Shown here: positions 7,382 to 16,854 of the stretch, one piece after another | Layout: each line of letters opens with the position of its first letter | Numbering within the stretch: position 1 is the first letter of the stretch | Assembly (NCBI RefSeq): GCF_016744155.1 | Contig: NZ_JADGEW010000014.1 | Span: 1-64,000 of the forward strand | Direction of reading: 5' to 3' | Origin: Amphritea sp. | GTDB lineage: Bacteria > Pseudomonadota > Gammaproteobacteria > Pseudomonadales > Balneatricaceae | DNA length: 64,000 bases | Notes under the pieces: generated by a model | What the model was told of the DNA's origin: nothing | Databases searched by the model: none | Seen by the model: the letters and a program-made list of their open reading frames with translations, nothing else | Position numbers and translations under genes: made by a program

Positions 7382-8272
7382 ATGAGCAAATTAACCGCAG
7401 GCGGCCGTTTCCGCAAAGCGCTTGAAGAATCAAATCCACTACAGATCGTTGGTACTGTGAATGCCTACCACGCGATGATGGCTGAGCGTGTTGGCCATCG
7501 TGCGGTTTACCTGTCCGGTGGTGGTATTGCCAATGCTTCCTATGGTTTGCCTGATCTGGGTATGACCTCTATGAACGATGTTCTGGAAGATGTTCGCCGT
7601 GTATCCAGTGCTGTTGAAACGCCTCTGATCGTCGATATCGATACAGGTTGGGGTGGCGCATTCAATATTAGCCGTACTGTTAAAGAAACGATTAAGGCCG
7701 GTGCAGCAGGTTGTCACATCGAAGACCAGGTTGCTCAGAAGCGCTGTGGTCACCGTCCTAATAAAGAGATCGTCTCTGTTAACGAGATGGTTGACCGTGT
7801 TAAGGCAGCAGTAGACGCCAAGACCGATGATGACTTCTTCCTTATTGCCCGTACTGATGCGTTCCAGATGGATGGACTGAATGCTGCGGTTGACCGTGCT
7901 CAGGCATGTCTTGAAGCCGGTGCTGACGGTATCTTCGCAGAAGCTGTTCATACGCTGGATGACTATCAAGCCTTTGCTGATGGCATCAACGGTGCACAAC
8001 TGCTGGCTAACATCACTGAGTTTGGTGCGACTCCGCTGTTCAATACTTCAGAACTGGCAGATAACGGCGTAACCATGGTGCTGTACCCATTGTCAGCATT
8101 CCGCGCAGCTAACCTTGCTGCCCTGAACGTATTCGAAGCAATTCTGCGTGACGGTGACCAGAAGGCAGTCGTTGATACCATGCAGACGCGTATGGATCTG
8201 TACGACTTCCTGAACTACCACGATTTTGAGCAAAAGCTAGATGCACTGTTCAAAGAAGGTAAAAATAAGTAA
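7382..8272 (+). CDS. prpB: 2-methylisocitrate lyase (PrpB)
   Basis: PrpB cleaves 2-methylisocitrate to pyruvate and succinate, the last step of the methylcitrate cycle. The 296-residue protein has the catalytic KRCGH motif at residues 120-124 and the metal-binding region [12 protein letters not shown]. Start and length are normal. It is almost fused to the upstream regulator gene (3-bp gap) and is followed by a 232-bp spacer that holds a large palindrome. Confidence 0.95.
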   Translation: MSKLTAGGRFRKALEESNPLQIVGTVNAYHAMMAERVGHRAVYLSGGGIANASYGLPDLGMTSMNDVLEDVRRVSSAVETPLIVDIDTGWGGAFNISRTVKETIKAGAAGCHIEDQVAQKRCGHRPNKEIVSVNEMVDRVKAAVDAKTDDDFFLIARTDAFQMDGLNAAVDRAQACLEAGADGIFAEAVHTLDDYQAFADGINGAQLLANITEFGATPLFNTSELADNGVTMVLYPLSAFRAANLAALNVFEAILRDGDQKAVVDTMQTRMDLYDFLNYHDFEQKLDALFKEGKNK

Positions 8273-8392
8273 TTAAAGCTATTGCGCTGGGAAAGAGGTC
8301 GTTAAAAATTTGATCGGCATACGCGCTTACTAAAGTAAGTGCCGCGGTCTCAGATGTTTTGTCGACACTTTCCTGCGCTCATAACGCTTTAA
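8273..8392. repeat. 120-nt interrupted palindrome between prpB and prpC
   Basis: The element begins at the base after the prpB stop. Nested pairs are 8273-8279/8386-8392 (TTAAAGC/GCTTTAA), 8284-8287/8375-8378 (GCGC), 8290-8295/8368-8373 (GGAAAG/CTTTCC), 8298-8301/8363-8366 (GTCG/CGAC), 8304-8307/8357-8360, 8315-8319/8340-8344 (CGGCA/TGCCG) and 8326-8331/8334-8339 (CTTACT/AGTAAG). That makes about 36 nested base pairs. It could be a MITE-like insertion, a structured RNA, or an mRNA-processing element. Confidence 0.65.
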
Positions 8393-8504
8393 ATCTATCG
8401 ATAGCTGTATTGAATCAGCCGATAGGTTTTAAAAAAGATAGATCAAAAAATACTGTAACGGGTAAACACACTAATCAGGCCCGAAAGCAGAGAGGAGAGA
8501 TAGG

Positions 8505-9635
8505 ATGGCTGAAGCTAAGAAATTAAGCGGTGCTGGTCTGCGTGGACAGTCCGCAGGTGAAACAGCACTTTGTACCGTAGGTCAGACCGGTGCAGGTCTT
8601 ACTTACCGTGGCTACGATATTAAAGAACTGGCTGATAAAGCGCAGTTTGAAGAAGTAGCTTATCTTTTGTTGTACGGGAAGTTGCCAAATCAGGGCGAAC
8701 TTACTGCCTACAAAGCTCGTCTTAAAGGCATGCGTGCTTTGCCAGAAGCACTGAAAACCGTGCTTGAGCAGATTCCTGCAGACGCTCATCCGATGGATGT
8801 TATGCGTACCGGTTGTTCTATGCTGGGTAACCTCGAAACTGAGATGGCATTTACCGAGCAGCACGATCATATCGATCGTATGCTGGCGGTGTTCCCAGGC
8901 ATGATCAACTACTGGTACAACTTCAGCCATAACGGCAAGCGTATCAATGTTGAAACTGATGCTGATTCTATCGGCGAACAGTTCCTCTGGACTCTGCATG
9001 ATAAGAAGCCAGAACCCCTTCATGTTGACGTAATGCATGCATCGCTGATTTTGTATGCTGAGCATGAGTTTAACGCTTCAACCTTCACTGCACGTGTGTG
9101 TGCTTCGACTTTGTCTGATATCCATAGCTGCGTAACTGCTGCTATCGGTTCTCTGCGTGGGCCACTGCATGGTGGTGCTAACGAAGCGGCTATGGCGATG
9201 ATTGAAAACTGGCGCTCACCTGAAGAAGCGGAAGCTGAAATCATGGGTATGCTGGAACGCAAAGATAAGATCATGGGCTTCGGTCATGCGATCTATCGTG
9301 ACTCTGATCCACGTAATGCGATCATCAAAGAGTGGTCTGAAAAGCTTTCAGCTCAAGCCGGTGATGAGTACCTATACGCCGTTTCTGAGCGTGTAGAAGC
9401 GGTTATGTGGCGTGAGAAGAAATTGTTCTGTAACGCGGACTTCTTCCATGCGTCGGCATACAACTTCATGGGTATTCCTACCGCACTCTTTACGCCGATC
9501 TTTGTATGTTCACGTGCCGCAGGCTGGACAGCGCATGTGATGGAACAGCGTGCTAATAACCGCATTATCCGCCCATCGGCTGATTATTCCGGCCCGGAAA
9601 GTGCTGAGTGGATCGATATTGCTGAGCGCCCTTAA
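8505..9635 (+). CDS. prpC: 2-methylcitrate synthase (PrpC)
   Basis: PrpC condenses propionyl-CoA with oxaloacetate to 2-methylcitrate and CoA. At 376 residues this is the short, type II citrate-synthase-fold form. Visible motifs are GLTYRGYDIKELA, LHGGANEAA with an active-site His, GFGHAIYRDSDPR with a second active-site His, and the C-terminal RIIRPSADYSGP typical of methylcitrate synthases. GAGAGGAGAGATAGG precedes the ATG. The promoter is probably shared with prpB, though the large spacer leaves room for one of its own. Confidence 0.95.
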   Translation: MAEAKKLSGAGLRGQSAGETALCTVGQTGAGLTYRGYDIKELADKAQFEEVAYLLLYGKLPNQGELTAYKARLKGMRALPEALKTVLEQIPADAHPMDVMRTGCSMLGNLETEMAFTEQHDHIDRMLAVFPGMINYWYNFSHNGKRINVETDADSIGEQFLWTLHDKKPEPLHVDVMHASLILYAEHEFNASTFTARVCASTLSDIHSCVTAAIGSLRGPLHGGANEAAMAMIENWRSPEEAEAEIMGMLERKDKIMGFGHAIYRDSDPRNAIIKEWSEKLSAQAGDEYLYAVSERVEAVMWREKKLFCNADFFHASAYNFMGIPTALFTPIFVCSRAAGWTAHVMEQRANNRIIRPSADYSGPESAEWIDIAERP

Positions 9636-9709
9636 TCGCGCATAGCAAAAGCAGGGAAGGGGTTATGCCCCTTCGCTCTGATGAAAATAACGACTAATAC
9701 AGGTGTTAT

Positions 9710-12319
9710 ATGAACACTGAATACCGCAAATCCTTAGCAGGTACCGGCCTGGATTACTTCGACACCCGTGCGGCTGTCGATGCGATCAAGCCAGGTGCTT
9801 ATGCGACTCTGCCTTATACCTCCCGTGTACTGGCTGAGCAGCTTGTGCGTCGCTGTGAGCCTACTGCGCTGACCGATTCATTGAAGCAGCTTATTGAACG
9901 TAAGCAAGATCTAGACTTTCCATGGTATCCGGCACGTGTTGTGTGCCACGACATCCTTGGTCAGACGGCATTAGTAGACCTGGCGGGTCTGCGTGATGCG
10001 ATTGCTGATCAGGGCGGTGATCCGGCTAAAGTTAATCCGGTTGTACCTACCCAGTTGATTGTTGACCACTCGCTGGCTGTTGAAGCCGCTGGTTTCGATC
10101 CGGATGCATTCCAGAAGAACCGTGATATTGAAGATCGTCGTAACGATGACCGATTCCACTTTATTGAATGGTGTAAGACAGCATTTGATAACGTTGACGT
10201 GATTCCTGCCGGTAACGGCATCATGCACCAGATTAACCTGGAGAAGATGTCTCCGGTGATTCAGGCGCGTGATGGTGTTGCTTATCCTGATACCTGTGTT
10301 GGTACTGACAGCCATACGCCACACGTTGATGCACTGGGTGTTATCGCGATTGGTGTCGGTGGTCTGGAAGCTGAAACCGTTATGCTGGGTCGCCCTTCAA
10401 TGATGCGCCTACCGGACATCATCGGCGTTAAGCTGGTTGGCAAGCGTCAGCCGGGTATCACCGCCACCGATATGGTGCTGGCGATTACTGAATTCCTGCG
10501 TAATCAGAAAGTGGTTTCATCCTATCTTGAGTTCTTCGGTGAAGGTGCTAAAGCGCTGACCATCGGTGACCGTGCCACTATCTCTAACATGACACCTGAG
10601 TTCGGTGCTTCTGCCGGTATGTTTTATATCGATGAGCAGACTATCGATTACTTGAAGCTGACCGGTCGTGAACCTGAACAGGTTGCACTGGTTGAGCAAT
10701 ACGCTAAAGAAACCGGCCTTTGGGCTGATGATCTGGTTGAAGCTGAGTATGGTCGAGTGCTGGAATTCGATCTGTCGACTGTTGTCCGCAACATGGCTGG
10801 CCCATCTAATCCGCACCGTCGTTTACCAACCTCAGCGTTGAATGAGCGTGGCATTGCGAGTGATGAAATGCTGGCCGCCGCTAAGGTAGAAGAGGCTGAT
10901 GGCCTGATGCCTGATGGCGCCGTGATTATCGCAGCTATTACCAGTTGTACTAATACATCTAACCCGCGCAACGTTGTTGCCGCTGGCCTGGTTGCCAAGA
11001 AAGCTAACGAGCTGGGACTGGTACGTAAGCCTTGGGTTAAGACCTCCTTTGCACCGGGCTCCAAGGTTGCCAAGTTGTATCTTGAAGAAGCGAACCTGTT
11101 GTCAGAGATGGAACAGCTGGGCTTCGGTATCGTTGGTTATGCCTGTACTACCTGTAACGGTATGAGTGGCGCGCTGGATCCTAAGATTCAGCAGGAGATC
11201 ATCGACCGTGACCTTTATTCGACTGCAGTATTGTCGGGTAACCGTAACTTTGATGGACGTATTCATCCGCATGCTAAGCAAGCGTTCCTGGCATCACCAC
11301 CTCTGGTTGTGGCCTATGCGATTGCCGGTACTATGCGTTTTGATATCGAAAAAGATGTTCTGGGTACTGATAAAAACGGTAATGCGGTAACTCTGAAAGA
11401 TATCTGGCCTAGTGATGAAGAGATCGATTCGATCGTTGCCAAGGCGGTTAAGCCTGAGCAGTTCAAGCAGGTTTATATTCCGATGTTTGACCTGGGCGAT
11501 GTAGCTAAATCAATAAGCCCACTGTACGACTGGCGTCCTGAGACGACTTACATTCGTCGTCCGCCTTATTGGGAAGGTGCACTGGCAGGGGAGCGTACCA
11601 TGAAGGGTATGGTGCCTCTGGCGGTTCTGGGTGACAACATCACCACTGACCACCTGTCGCCTTCAAATGCGATTCAGGCGTCTAGTGCGGCCGGTGAATA
11701 CTGCGCCAAGATGGGCTTGCCGGAAGAGGACTTCAACTCTTACGCAACACACCGGGGTGACCACCTAACAGCTCAGCGAGCGACTTTTGCTAACCCTAAA
11801 CTGCTTAACGAGATGTGTCGTGATGGCAGCGGTGAAGTGAAGCAGGGTTCTCTGGCGCGTATTGAGCCTGAAGGCCAGGAAAGCCGTATGTGGGAAGCGA
11901 TTGAGACCTACATGGAGCGTAAGCAACCGTTGATTATCATTGCCGGTGCGGATTATGGTCAGGGTTCTTCCCGTGACTGGGCTGCTAAAGGCGTACGTCT
12001 TGCGGGTGTTGAAACGATTGTTGCTGAAGGCTTCGAGCGTATTCACCGTACCAACCTGGTAGGCATGGGCGTGTTGCCACTGGAGTTTAAAGCCGGTGAT
12101 AACCGCAATACCTATGGTATCGACGGAACTGAAACCTACGATGTGACTGGCGATATCAGCCCGCGTAGTGATCTGACGGTTGTGATGACTCGCCGTAATG
12201 GTGAGGTTGTTGAGATCCCAGTGACCTGTCGTCTGGATACTGCTGAAGAGGTTCATGTGTACGGCGCCGGTGGTGTACTGCAGCGCTTTGCTCAGGACTT
12301 CCTGGAAGCTAACGCATAA
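9710..12319 (+). CDS. acnD: Fe-S 2-methylcitrate dehydratase (AcnD)
   Basis: AcnD is an aconitase-family enzyme that dehydrates 2-methylcitrate; with PrpF it replaces the iron-free PrpD. The 869-residue protein has the [4Fe-4S] ligand regions ITSCTNTSNP and YACTTCNG, the substrate loop GADYGQGSSRDWA and the swivelling C-terminal domain. Because prpF is present downstream and no prpD is seen, AcnD rather than a housekeeping AcnA is the right call. It lies 74 bp after prpC in the same operon. Confidence 0.94.
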   Translation: MNTEYRKSLAGTGLDYFDTRAAVDAIKPGAYATLPYTSRVLAEQLVRRCEPTALTDSLKQLIERKQDLDFPWYPARVVCHDILGQTALVDLAGLRDAIADQGGDPAKVNPVVPTQLIVDHSLAVEAAGFDPDAFQKNRDIEDRRNDDRFHFIEWCKTAFDNVDVIPAGNGIMHQINLEKMSPVIQARDGVAYPDTCVGTDSHTPHVDALGVIAIGVGGLEAETVMLGRPSMMRLPDIIGVKLVGKRQPGITATDMVLAITEFLRNQKVVSSYLEFFGEGAKALTIGDRATISNMTPEFGASAGMFYIDEQTIDYLKLTGREPEQVALVEQYAKETGLWADDLVEAEYGRVLEFDLSTVVRNMAGPSNPHRRLPTSALNERGIASDEMLAAAKVEEADGLMPDGAVIIAAITSCTNTSNPRNVVAAGLVAKKANELGLVRKPWVKTSFAPGSKVAKLYLEEANLLSEMEQLGFGIVGYACTTCNGMSGALDPKIQQEIIDRDLYSTAVLSGNRNFDGRIHPHAKQAFLASPPLVVAYAIAGTMRFDIEKDVLGTDKNGNAVTLKDIWPSDEEIDSIVAKAVKPEQFKQVYIPMFDLGDVAKSISPLYDWRPETTYIRRPPYWEGALAGERTMKGMVPLAVLGDNITTDHLSPSNAIQASSAAGEYCAKMGLPEEDFNSYATHRGDHLTAQRATFANPKLLNEMCRDGSGEVKQGSLARIEPEGQESRMWEAIETYMERKQPLIIIAGADYGQGSSRDWAAKGVRLAGVETIVAEGFERIHRTNLVGMGVLPLEFKAGDNRNTYGIDGTETYDVTGDISPRSDLTVVMTRRNGEVVEIPVTCRLDTAEEVHVYGAGGVLQRFAQDFLEANA

Positions 12320-12324
12320 TAGAT

Positions 12325-12398
12325 TTCCGGTGTATGCCGTCGGAAGTCCTTAGTGCCAGCCTGTAGGCTGGCACTAAGAGCGGGGGTGTACATCGGAA
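12325..12398. repeat. 74-nt hairpin between acnD and prpF
   Basis: The inner stem is 13 bp and perfect (12349-12361 with 12366-12378, loop TGTA). The outer stem pairs 12325-12338 with 12385-12398 over 14 positions, three of them G-U wobbles that pair only in RNA. A short TTTT follows at 12401-12404. prpF begins 125 bp later, so this may attenuate transcription between the genes or stabilise the upstream message. Confidence 0.7.
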
Positions 12399-12523
12399 CC
12401 TTTTACCGTTAAAGATAATTAATGAGAACTCTTAATACATTCATCTAGTCAGATGATTTTATTAAGGTTTTTCTGAACCAAAAGAGTGGCCGGTAGCTAC
12501 TCAGAGATACAGGATTAAATATT

Positions 12524-13705
12524 ATGGCTTTTGTACCTCAGATTAAAATTCCCGCGACCTACATGCGTGGCGGTACCAGTAAGGGTGTATTTTTCCGTCG
12601 TCAGGATTTTCCTGAAGCTGCGCAGCAGCCGGGTGAAGCGCGCGATAAAATTCTGATGCGGGTGATCGGTAGTCCTGATCCATACGGTCAGCAGATCGAT
12701 GGTATGGGTGGCGCGACTTCGAGTACCAGCAAGACAGTCACTCTGGACAAGAGTGAACAGCCTGATCACGATGTTGATTACTTGTTTGGTCAGGTAGCGA
12801 TCGACAAGGCGTTTGTCGACTGGTCTGGCAACTGCGGTAACCTGACAGGTGCTGTGGGTGCATTTGCGATCACCAATGGCCTGGTAGATCCTGAGCGCAT
12901 TCCTGAAAATGGTATCTGCATCGTTCGTATCTGGCAGAAGAATATTAAGAAAACCATTATCGCCCATGTCCCGATTACTAACGGTGAAGTTCAGGAAACC
13001 GGTGATTTTGAGTTGGATGGTGTTACGTTCCCAGCGGCTGAAGTCGTCATTGAGTTTATGGATCCGGCTGATGGTGAAGGTTCGATGTACCCGACCGGAA
13101 ATCTGGTCGATGATCTTGAGGTTCCGGGAGTAGGTACCTTCAAGGCAACAATGATCAATGCGGGTATCCCAACCATCTTCCTTAATGCTGCAGATATCGG
13201 TTATACCGGTACTGAGCTGCAAAAAGATATTAACTCTGATGCTGCTGCTCTGGAACGTTTTGAGACTATCCGTGCCTATGGCGCAGTAAAGATGGGCCTT
13301 ATCAGTGATATTTCAGAGGCTGTTGCCCGTCAGCATACCCCTAAGGTCGCTTTTGTTACGCCAGCGACCTCTTATGTCGCTTCAAGTGGCAAGCAGATCA
13401 ACGAATCTGATATCGATCTGTGTGTGCGCGCTCTGTCCATGGGCAAGCTGCATCACGCCATGATGGGTACTGCTTCGGTCGCGATTGCAACCGCAGCTGC
13501 AACATCTGGCACCTTGGTCAATCTTGCCGCCGGTGGTGGTGACCGAGATTCAGTAACCTTCGGTCATCCTTCAGGCACCCTGAAAGTAGGTGCTGCAGCA
13601 GAGCAAAAAGCCAATGGTGACTGGACAGCGACTAAAGCCGTTATGAGCCGTAGTGCCCGTGTCCTGATGGAAGGCTTTGTTCGCATTCCAGGGGATACTT
13701 TTTAA
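12524..13705 (+). CDS. prpF: 2-methylaconitate cis-trans isomerase (PrpF)
   Basis: PrpF isomerises the 2-methylaconitate made by AcnD so that aconitase can rehydrate it to 2-methylisocitrate. The 393-residue protein starts with the family signature IPATYMRGGTSKGVFF and contains MGGATSSTSKTV and GNCGNLTGAVGAFAI, from the two-domain diaminopimelate-epimerase-like fold. It is the last gene of the operon and is followed by a strong terminator at 13822-13853. The 204-bp gap before it holds the hairpin described above. Confidence 0.95.
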   Translation: MAFVPQIKIPATYMRGGTSKGVFFRRQDFPEAAQQPGEARDKILMRVIGSPDPYGQQIDGMGGATSSTSKTVTLDKSEQPDHDVDYLFGQVAIDKAFVDWSGNCGNLTGAVGAFAITNGLVDPERIPENGICIVRIWQKNIKKTIIAHVPITNGEVQETGDFELDGVTFPAAEVVIEFMDPADGEGSMYPTGNLVDDLEVPGVGTFKATMINAGIPTIFLNAADIGYTGTELQKDINSDAAALERFETIRAYGAVKMGLISDISEAVARQHTPKVAFVTPATSYVASSGKQINESDIDLCVRALSMGKLHHAMMGTASVAIATAAATSGTLVNLAAGGGDRDSVTFGHPSGTLKVGAAAEQKANGDWTATKAVMSRSARVLMEGFVRIPGDTF

Positions 13706-13821
13706 TCGAATTGTTTGTGTGAGAATTTGTTCCTGAGTGTTTCAGGATACTACCGATGTCGAAGTGGCAGTCAGGCGTTCAGACCTCCCTATCAAGGGCT
13801 GTGCGTTTCACTTCACACCTT

Positions 13822-13853
13822 AGGCCCCATATGAAAGTATGGGGCCTTTTTTT
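13822..13853 (+). terminator. terminator of the methylcitrate operon
   Basis: AGGCCCCATA and TATGGGGCCT pair around TGAAAG and are followed by a run of seven T. Confidence 0.9.
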
Positions 13854-13926
13854 ATCTTAAATTAGCACCGATAATGTAAGGGTTCTGGGAGCGTGCATCT
13901 CAGTTAAAAGAACAAGGAGGTATCCC

Positions 13927-14283
13927 ATGGATAAGCAGCATGAAAAGCTGAATTATGTAGAGTTTGGTTCAGTCAGTCTGGAAGGGTCTAAGTCTTTTTT
14001 TACATCGGTATTTGATTGGCGCTTTACCGATTACGGCCCTGAGTACAGCGCCTTTAATCAGCAGGGGTTGGAAGGTGGTTTCTTTGCTTCAGACCGAGTG
14101 GCGAGTCAGGGAATGGGTAGTGCACTGCTGGTGTTCTACAGCAATGACCTTGAATCAACACTGGCAAAAGTTGAAAGTAATGGCGGTGAGATCTGCAAAG
14201 GGGTATTTGATTTTCCCGGTGGCAGACGATTCCACTTCAAAGAGCCCGGCGGTAATGAGTTTGCTGTGTGGTCAGATACATAA
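13927..14283 (+). CDS. VOC (glyoxalase/bleomycin-resistance fold) family protein
   Basis: This 118-residue single-domain protein begins NYVEFGSVSLEGSKSFF and ends with GRRFHFKEPGGNEFAVWS, the pattern of the vicinal-oxygen-chelate superfamily, which includes glyoxalases and ring-cleaving dioxygenases. N-terminal Glu and C-terminal His/Glu positions could bind a metal. AAGGAGG lies ideally before the ATG, which suggests high translation. The substrate is unknown. It is convergent with the antiporter gene. Confidence 0.75.
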   Translation: MDKQHEKLNYVEFGSVSLEGSKSFFTSVFDWRFTDYGPEYSAFNQQGLEGGFFASDRVASQGMGSALLVFYSNDLESTLAKVESNGGEICKGVFDFPGGRRFHFKEPGGNEFAVWSDT

Positions 14284-14318
14284 GTGATCCGATCAATAAG
14301 CCGTCTGGCAGTATTAGG

Positions 14319-15923
14319 TTATTTCGATTTGTTGTGGCCTGATACTTCGGACGGATAATGTTGTGCTATCAACTGTAAGCTGTCTTCGGCAAAGCCGGTA
14401 CCGGCTTCTTTATAGAAGTTAAATACCTTATGGATGCCTGTATCCAGCAGTTTTTTCCGGTCATCTTCGTAGCGAGCAATAGCTGCGATACGGCCTTCGT
14501 AGCCTGCATTAATCAATTGCAGAGTGATATTCCGGCTGTCCTGAATTGAGGGGAGGGCCAACATTATCAGTTTGATTTCAGAGGTGTCGAAACTTTCCCA
14601 GAAATCGGCATCTTCTCCATCACCAAAACAGATGTTCATGCCTTTTTTCTGTAGATCAGAGGCGCGAAAGCGGTCGGAATCCAACCCCGCAACGCGATAG
14701 TCCAGCATGTTTTGCAGAGCCTTATAGGCACCCTTACCAACCCGGCCCATACCTATTACCAGTACTTCTGCATCCGGTAGTTGCTGAACCATGTCGGTTT
14801 GAAGACGATCGCTGCTCTCATAGCGTTTGAGCCGTTTTTTGTGCAGCATATAGAAGCGATGGGCAGCCGGGTACAAAACGCTGGTTAGAATAAATGAGAG
14901 CGATACTGCTAACGCGAGAATCACCAGCCATTCGCGGCTGAGCCAGCCGGAATCGACACTCAGGGCAGCAACAATGAGCCCAAACTCACTGAAATTGCTC
15001 AGAGCAAGTGATGCAAGGTAGGCGGTGCGGCTGCGCAGTTTAAGGCGGGTAAACAGCGCGAAAAACAAAACGAATTTAATACCGATCAGCAATGTGATCA
15101 GACTAGCGGTTGCTAACATTGACCAGGTAGGTAGTGCGGTAAAGCCGATCGACAAGAAAAAGCCGATAAGGAACAGGTCTTTAAAGCTGAGTAGAGACTT
15201 GGTTAGCTCTGTGGCTTTAGCATGCTGGCTAAGCAGGATGCCAAATACTAATGCCCCCAGGTCTCCTTTCACGCCGACCAGCTGAAAAAGCTCATAGCCG
15301 CCTAAGGCAAAGAAAAAGCCAGTCAGCGGCAGCATCTCACCGTGGCCGGCTTTATCCAACAGTTTGTATAGAACAGGGCGGGCAAAGATAAGGCCGAATA
15401 ACAGTAGGGCCCACAGCGAGGGCAGTTTTCCGGTAGCCACCACCAGGAAAAGCACCGCGACGATATCCTGCATAACCAGAACACCGATGGCCACCTGGCC
15501 ATGCCGGGTTTGCATCTCTCCATTTTCTTCCAGGAGTTTTACAATACATACGGTGCTGCTGAAGCTCAGCGCAAAGCCAATTAAGGCAGCGGTCGTCAGA
15601 TCGATATCTGTGTAATAGGGAACTGCCACAGCGGCCATGAGTAATGTGAAAGAGCCGAACAGTACGATCCACACTGCCATGTGGCTCAGCGTACTGGCCC
15701 ATACCTCGCGTCGAAGCAGGTCGTCGATATGCAGTTTGAGGCCGATGGTGAACAGCATCAGGGTGATGCCAAGATCGGCCAGGGTATCCAGGCTGGCACT
15801 GGGTTCAACGCCTAGGAAATGGAGCAGAAAGCCGGCTAATAAAAAACCGATAAGCGGTGGCATTCCTATCATTTTTACAGACAGGCCGCACAGATAGGCA
15901 AACAGGATCCAGATAAAGTCCAT
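14319..15923 (-). CDS. CPA2 cation:proton antiporter with TrkA-N domain (Kef/YbaL-like)
   Basis: The 534-residue membrane protein has about 12 hydrophobic segments in residues 1-360 (start MDFIWILFAYLCGLSVKMIG, then GFALSFSSTVCIVKLLEENGE and VLVMQDIVAVLFLV, the CPA2 core). A soluble TrkA-N domain follows from about residue 395, where VIGMGRVGKGAY is the nucleotide-binding GxGxxG loop. Such proteins exchange K+ or Na+ for protons across the inner membrane. No KefF/KefG partner is adjacent, so glutathione gating is not supported. The ion is unknown. Confidence 0.85.
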   Translation of the reverse strand: MDFIWILFAYLCGLSVKMIGMPPLIGFLLAGFLLHFLGVEPSASLDTLADLGITLMLFTIGLKLHIDDLLRREVWASTLSHMAVWIVLFGSFTLLMAAVAVPYYTDIDLTTAALIGFALSFSSTVCIVKLLEENGEMQTRHGQVAIGVLVMQDIVAVLFLVVATGKLPSLWALLLFGLIFARPVLYKLLDKAGHGEMLPLTGFFFALGGYELFQLVGVKGDLGALVFGILLSQHAKATELTKSLLSFKDLFLIGFFLSIGFTALPTWSMLATASLITLLIGIKFVLFFALFTRLKLRSRTAYLASLALSNFSEFGLIVAALSVDSGWLSREWLVILALAVSLSFILTSVLYPAAHRFYMLHKKRLKRYESSDRLQTDMVQQLPDAEVLVIGMGRVGKGAYKALQNMLDYRVAGLDSDRFRASDLQKKGMNICFGDGEDADFWESFDTSEIKLIMLALPSIQDSRNITLQLINAGYEGRIAAIARYEDDRKKLLDTGIHKVFNFYKEAGTGFAEDSLQLIAQHYPSEVSGHNKSK

Positions 15924-16137
15924 AATAAATAAGTGGCTGTTATTTCTAAGGTTTATTTGAAAATAATAAGGCTATGCTAACACTTATAAGATTTGAAACA
16001 CTATATGTGGTTTTCTTTATTCGCTAATTAAAGATCTATCAGGGTTGCGCGTTATTGATACAACTGCCTTAAGGCTAAGGCGGGGGCGTGAATGATATAT
16101 CAATACTGATTTTTGAATGTCTTATTGCGAGTGGTGA

Positions 16138-16854
16138 TTAGTTGAGATCAAACTCTACTAGCTTTTCACCCTGTTCTGATGCTTCCAGATACCATCCGGT
16201 CTTATCCCAATCACCCAGCACTATACGACGTTTATTAGTGTCTAGTTGATGAACAGCGGGGCGGTGGGTATGGCCGTGAATTAACAGATTGGTTGATGCG
16301 GCAGACATAGCCTCGTGAACGGCTTGTGGATTTACATCCATTATCGCCATCTCTTTGCCCGCAGTGTGGGTTTCACTAGCCATTCTCAGTTGTTTAGCCA
16401 TCTCCAGGCGTTCAGGGACCGATTTAGCCAGTACAGCTGCTTGCCACTGAGGGTTTCTAAGTTGCTGTCGCAGGGCCTGGTATTCCAAATCGTCGGTACA
16501 AAGTTGATCACCATGCATCAACAACGCAGGGCCAGAAGCTAGATTGATGATCTTGCTATCGCCCAGCAGCTTAGCGCCGGTGAGTTCTGCGAATTGATTG
16601 CCGATCAGAAAATCCCGATTGCCATGCTGAAAAAAGATTTCGCAGCCGGAATGAGACAGGCTGTTTAAGGCATCAATAACCGGTTTTAGATCGTCGGGAA
16701 TAAAATCATCGCCAATCCAGGCTTCAAACAGATCGCCCAGTATATAGAGCTGGTCGCAGTCTTGAGCCGTTGTAGAGAGGAAATGAAGCAACGCCCGGGT
16801 AAGATCCGGGCGTCCGCTATAGAGGTGAAGATCTGAAATAAACAGTATGCGCAT
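16138..16854 (-). CDS. lpxH: UDP-2,3-diacylglucosamine pyrophosphatase (LpxH)
   Basis: LpxH hydrolyses UDP-2,3-diacylglucosamine to lipid X and UMP in lipid A synthesis, at the inner face of the cytoplasmic membrane. The 238-residue protein has the metallophosphoesterase metal ligands in SDLHLYSG, LGDLFEAWIGDD, HGNRDFLIGN, MHGDQLCTDD and GHTHRPAVH, all intact. Its ATG overlaps the ppiB stop by one base (TAATG), so translation is coupled. Confidence 0.95.
   Translation of the reverse strand: MRILFISDLHLYSGRPDLTRALLHFLSTTAQDCDQLYILGDLFEAWIGDDFIPDDLKPVIDALNSLSHSGCEIFFQHGNRDFLIGNQFAELTGAKLLGDSKIINLASGPALLMHGDQLCTDDLEYQALRQQLRNPQWQAAVLAKSVPERLEMAKQLRMASETHTAGKEMAIMDVNPQAVHEAMSAASTNLLIHGHTHRPAVHQLDTNKRRIVLGDWDKTGWYLEASEQGEKLVEFDLN

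Noticed and set aside
7439-7999. 186-codon open frame antisense to prpB
   Set aside because: It overlaps a certain gene, has no family resemblance, and arises from the codon bias of prpB. Similar antisense frames over prpC, acnD, glnS and both aceA copies were dropped for the same reason.
13964-14287. 107-codon open frame in another phase over the VOC gene
   Set aside because: The VOC frame has a strong AAGGAGG site and family motifs; the other frame has neither.
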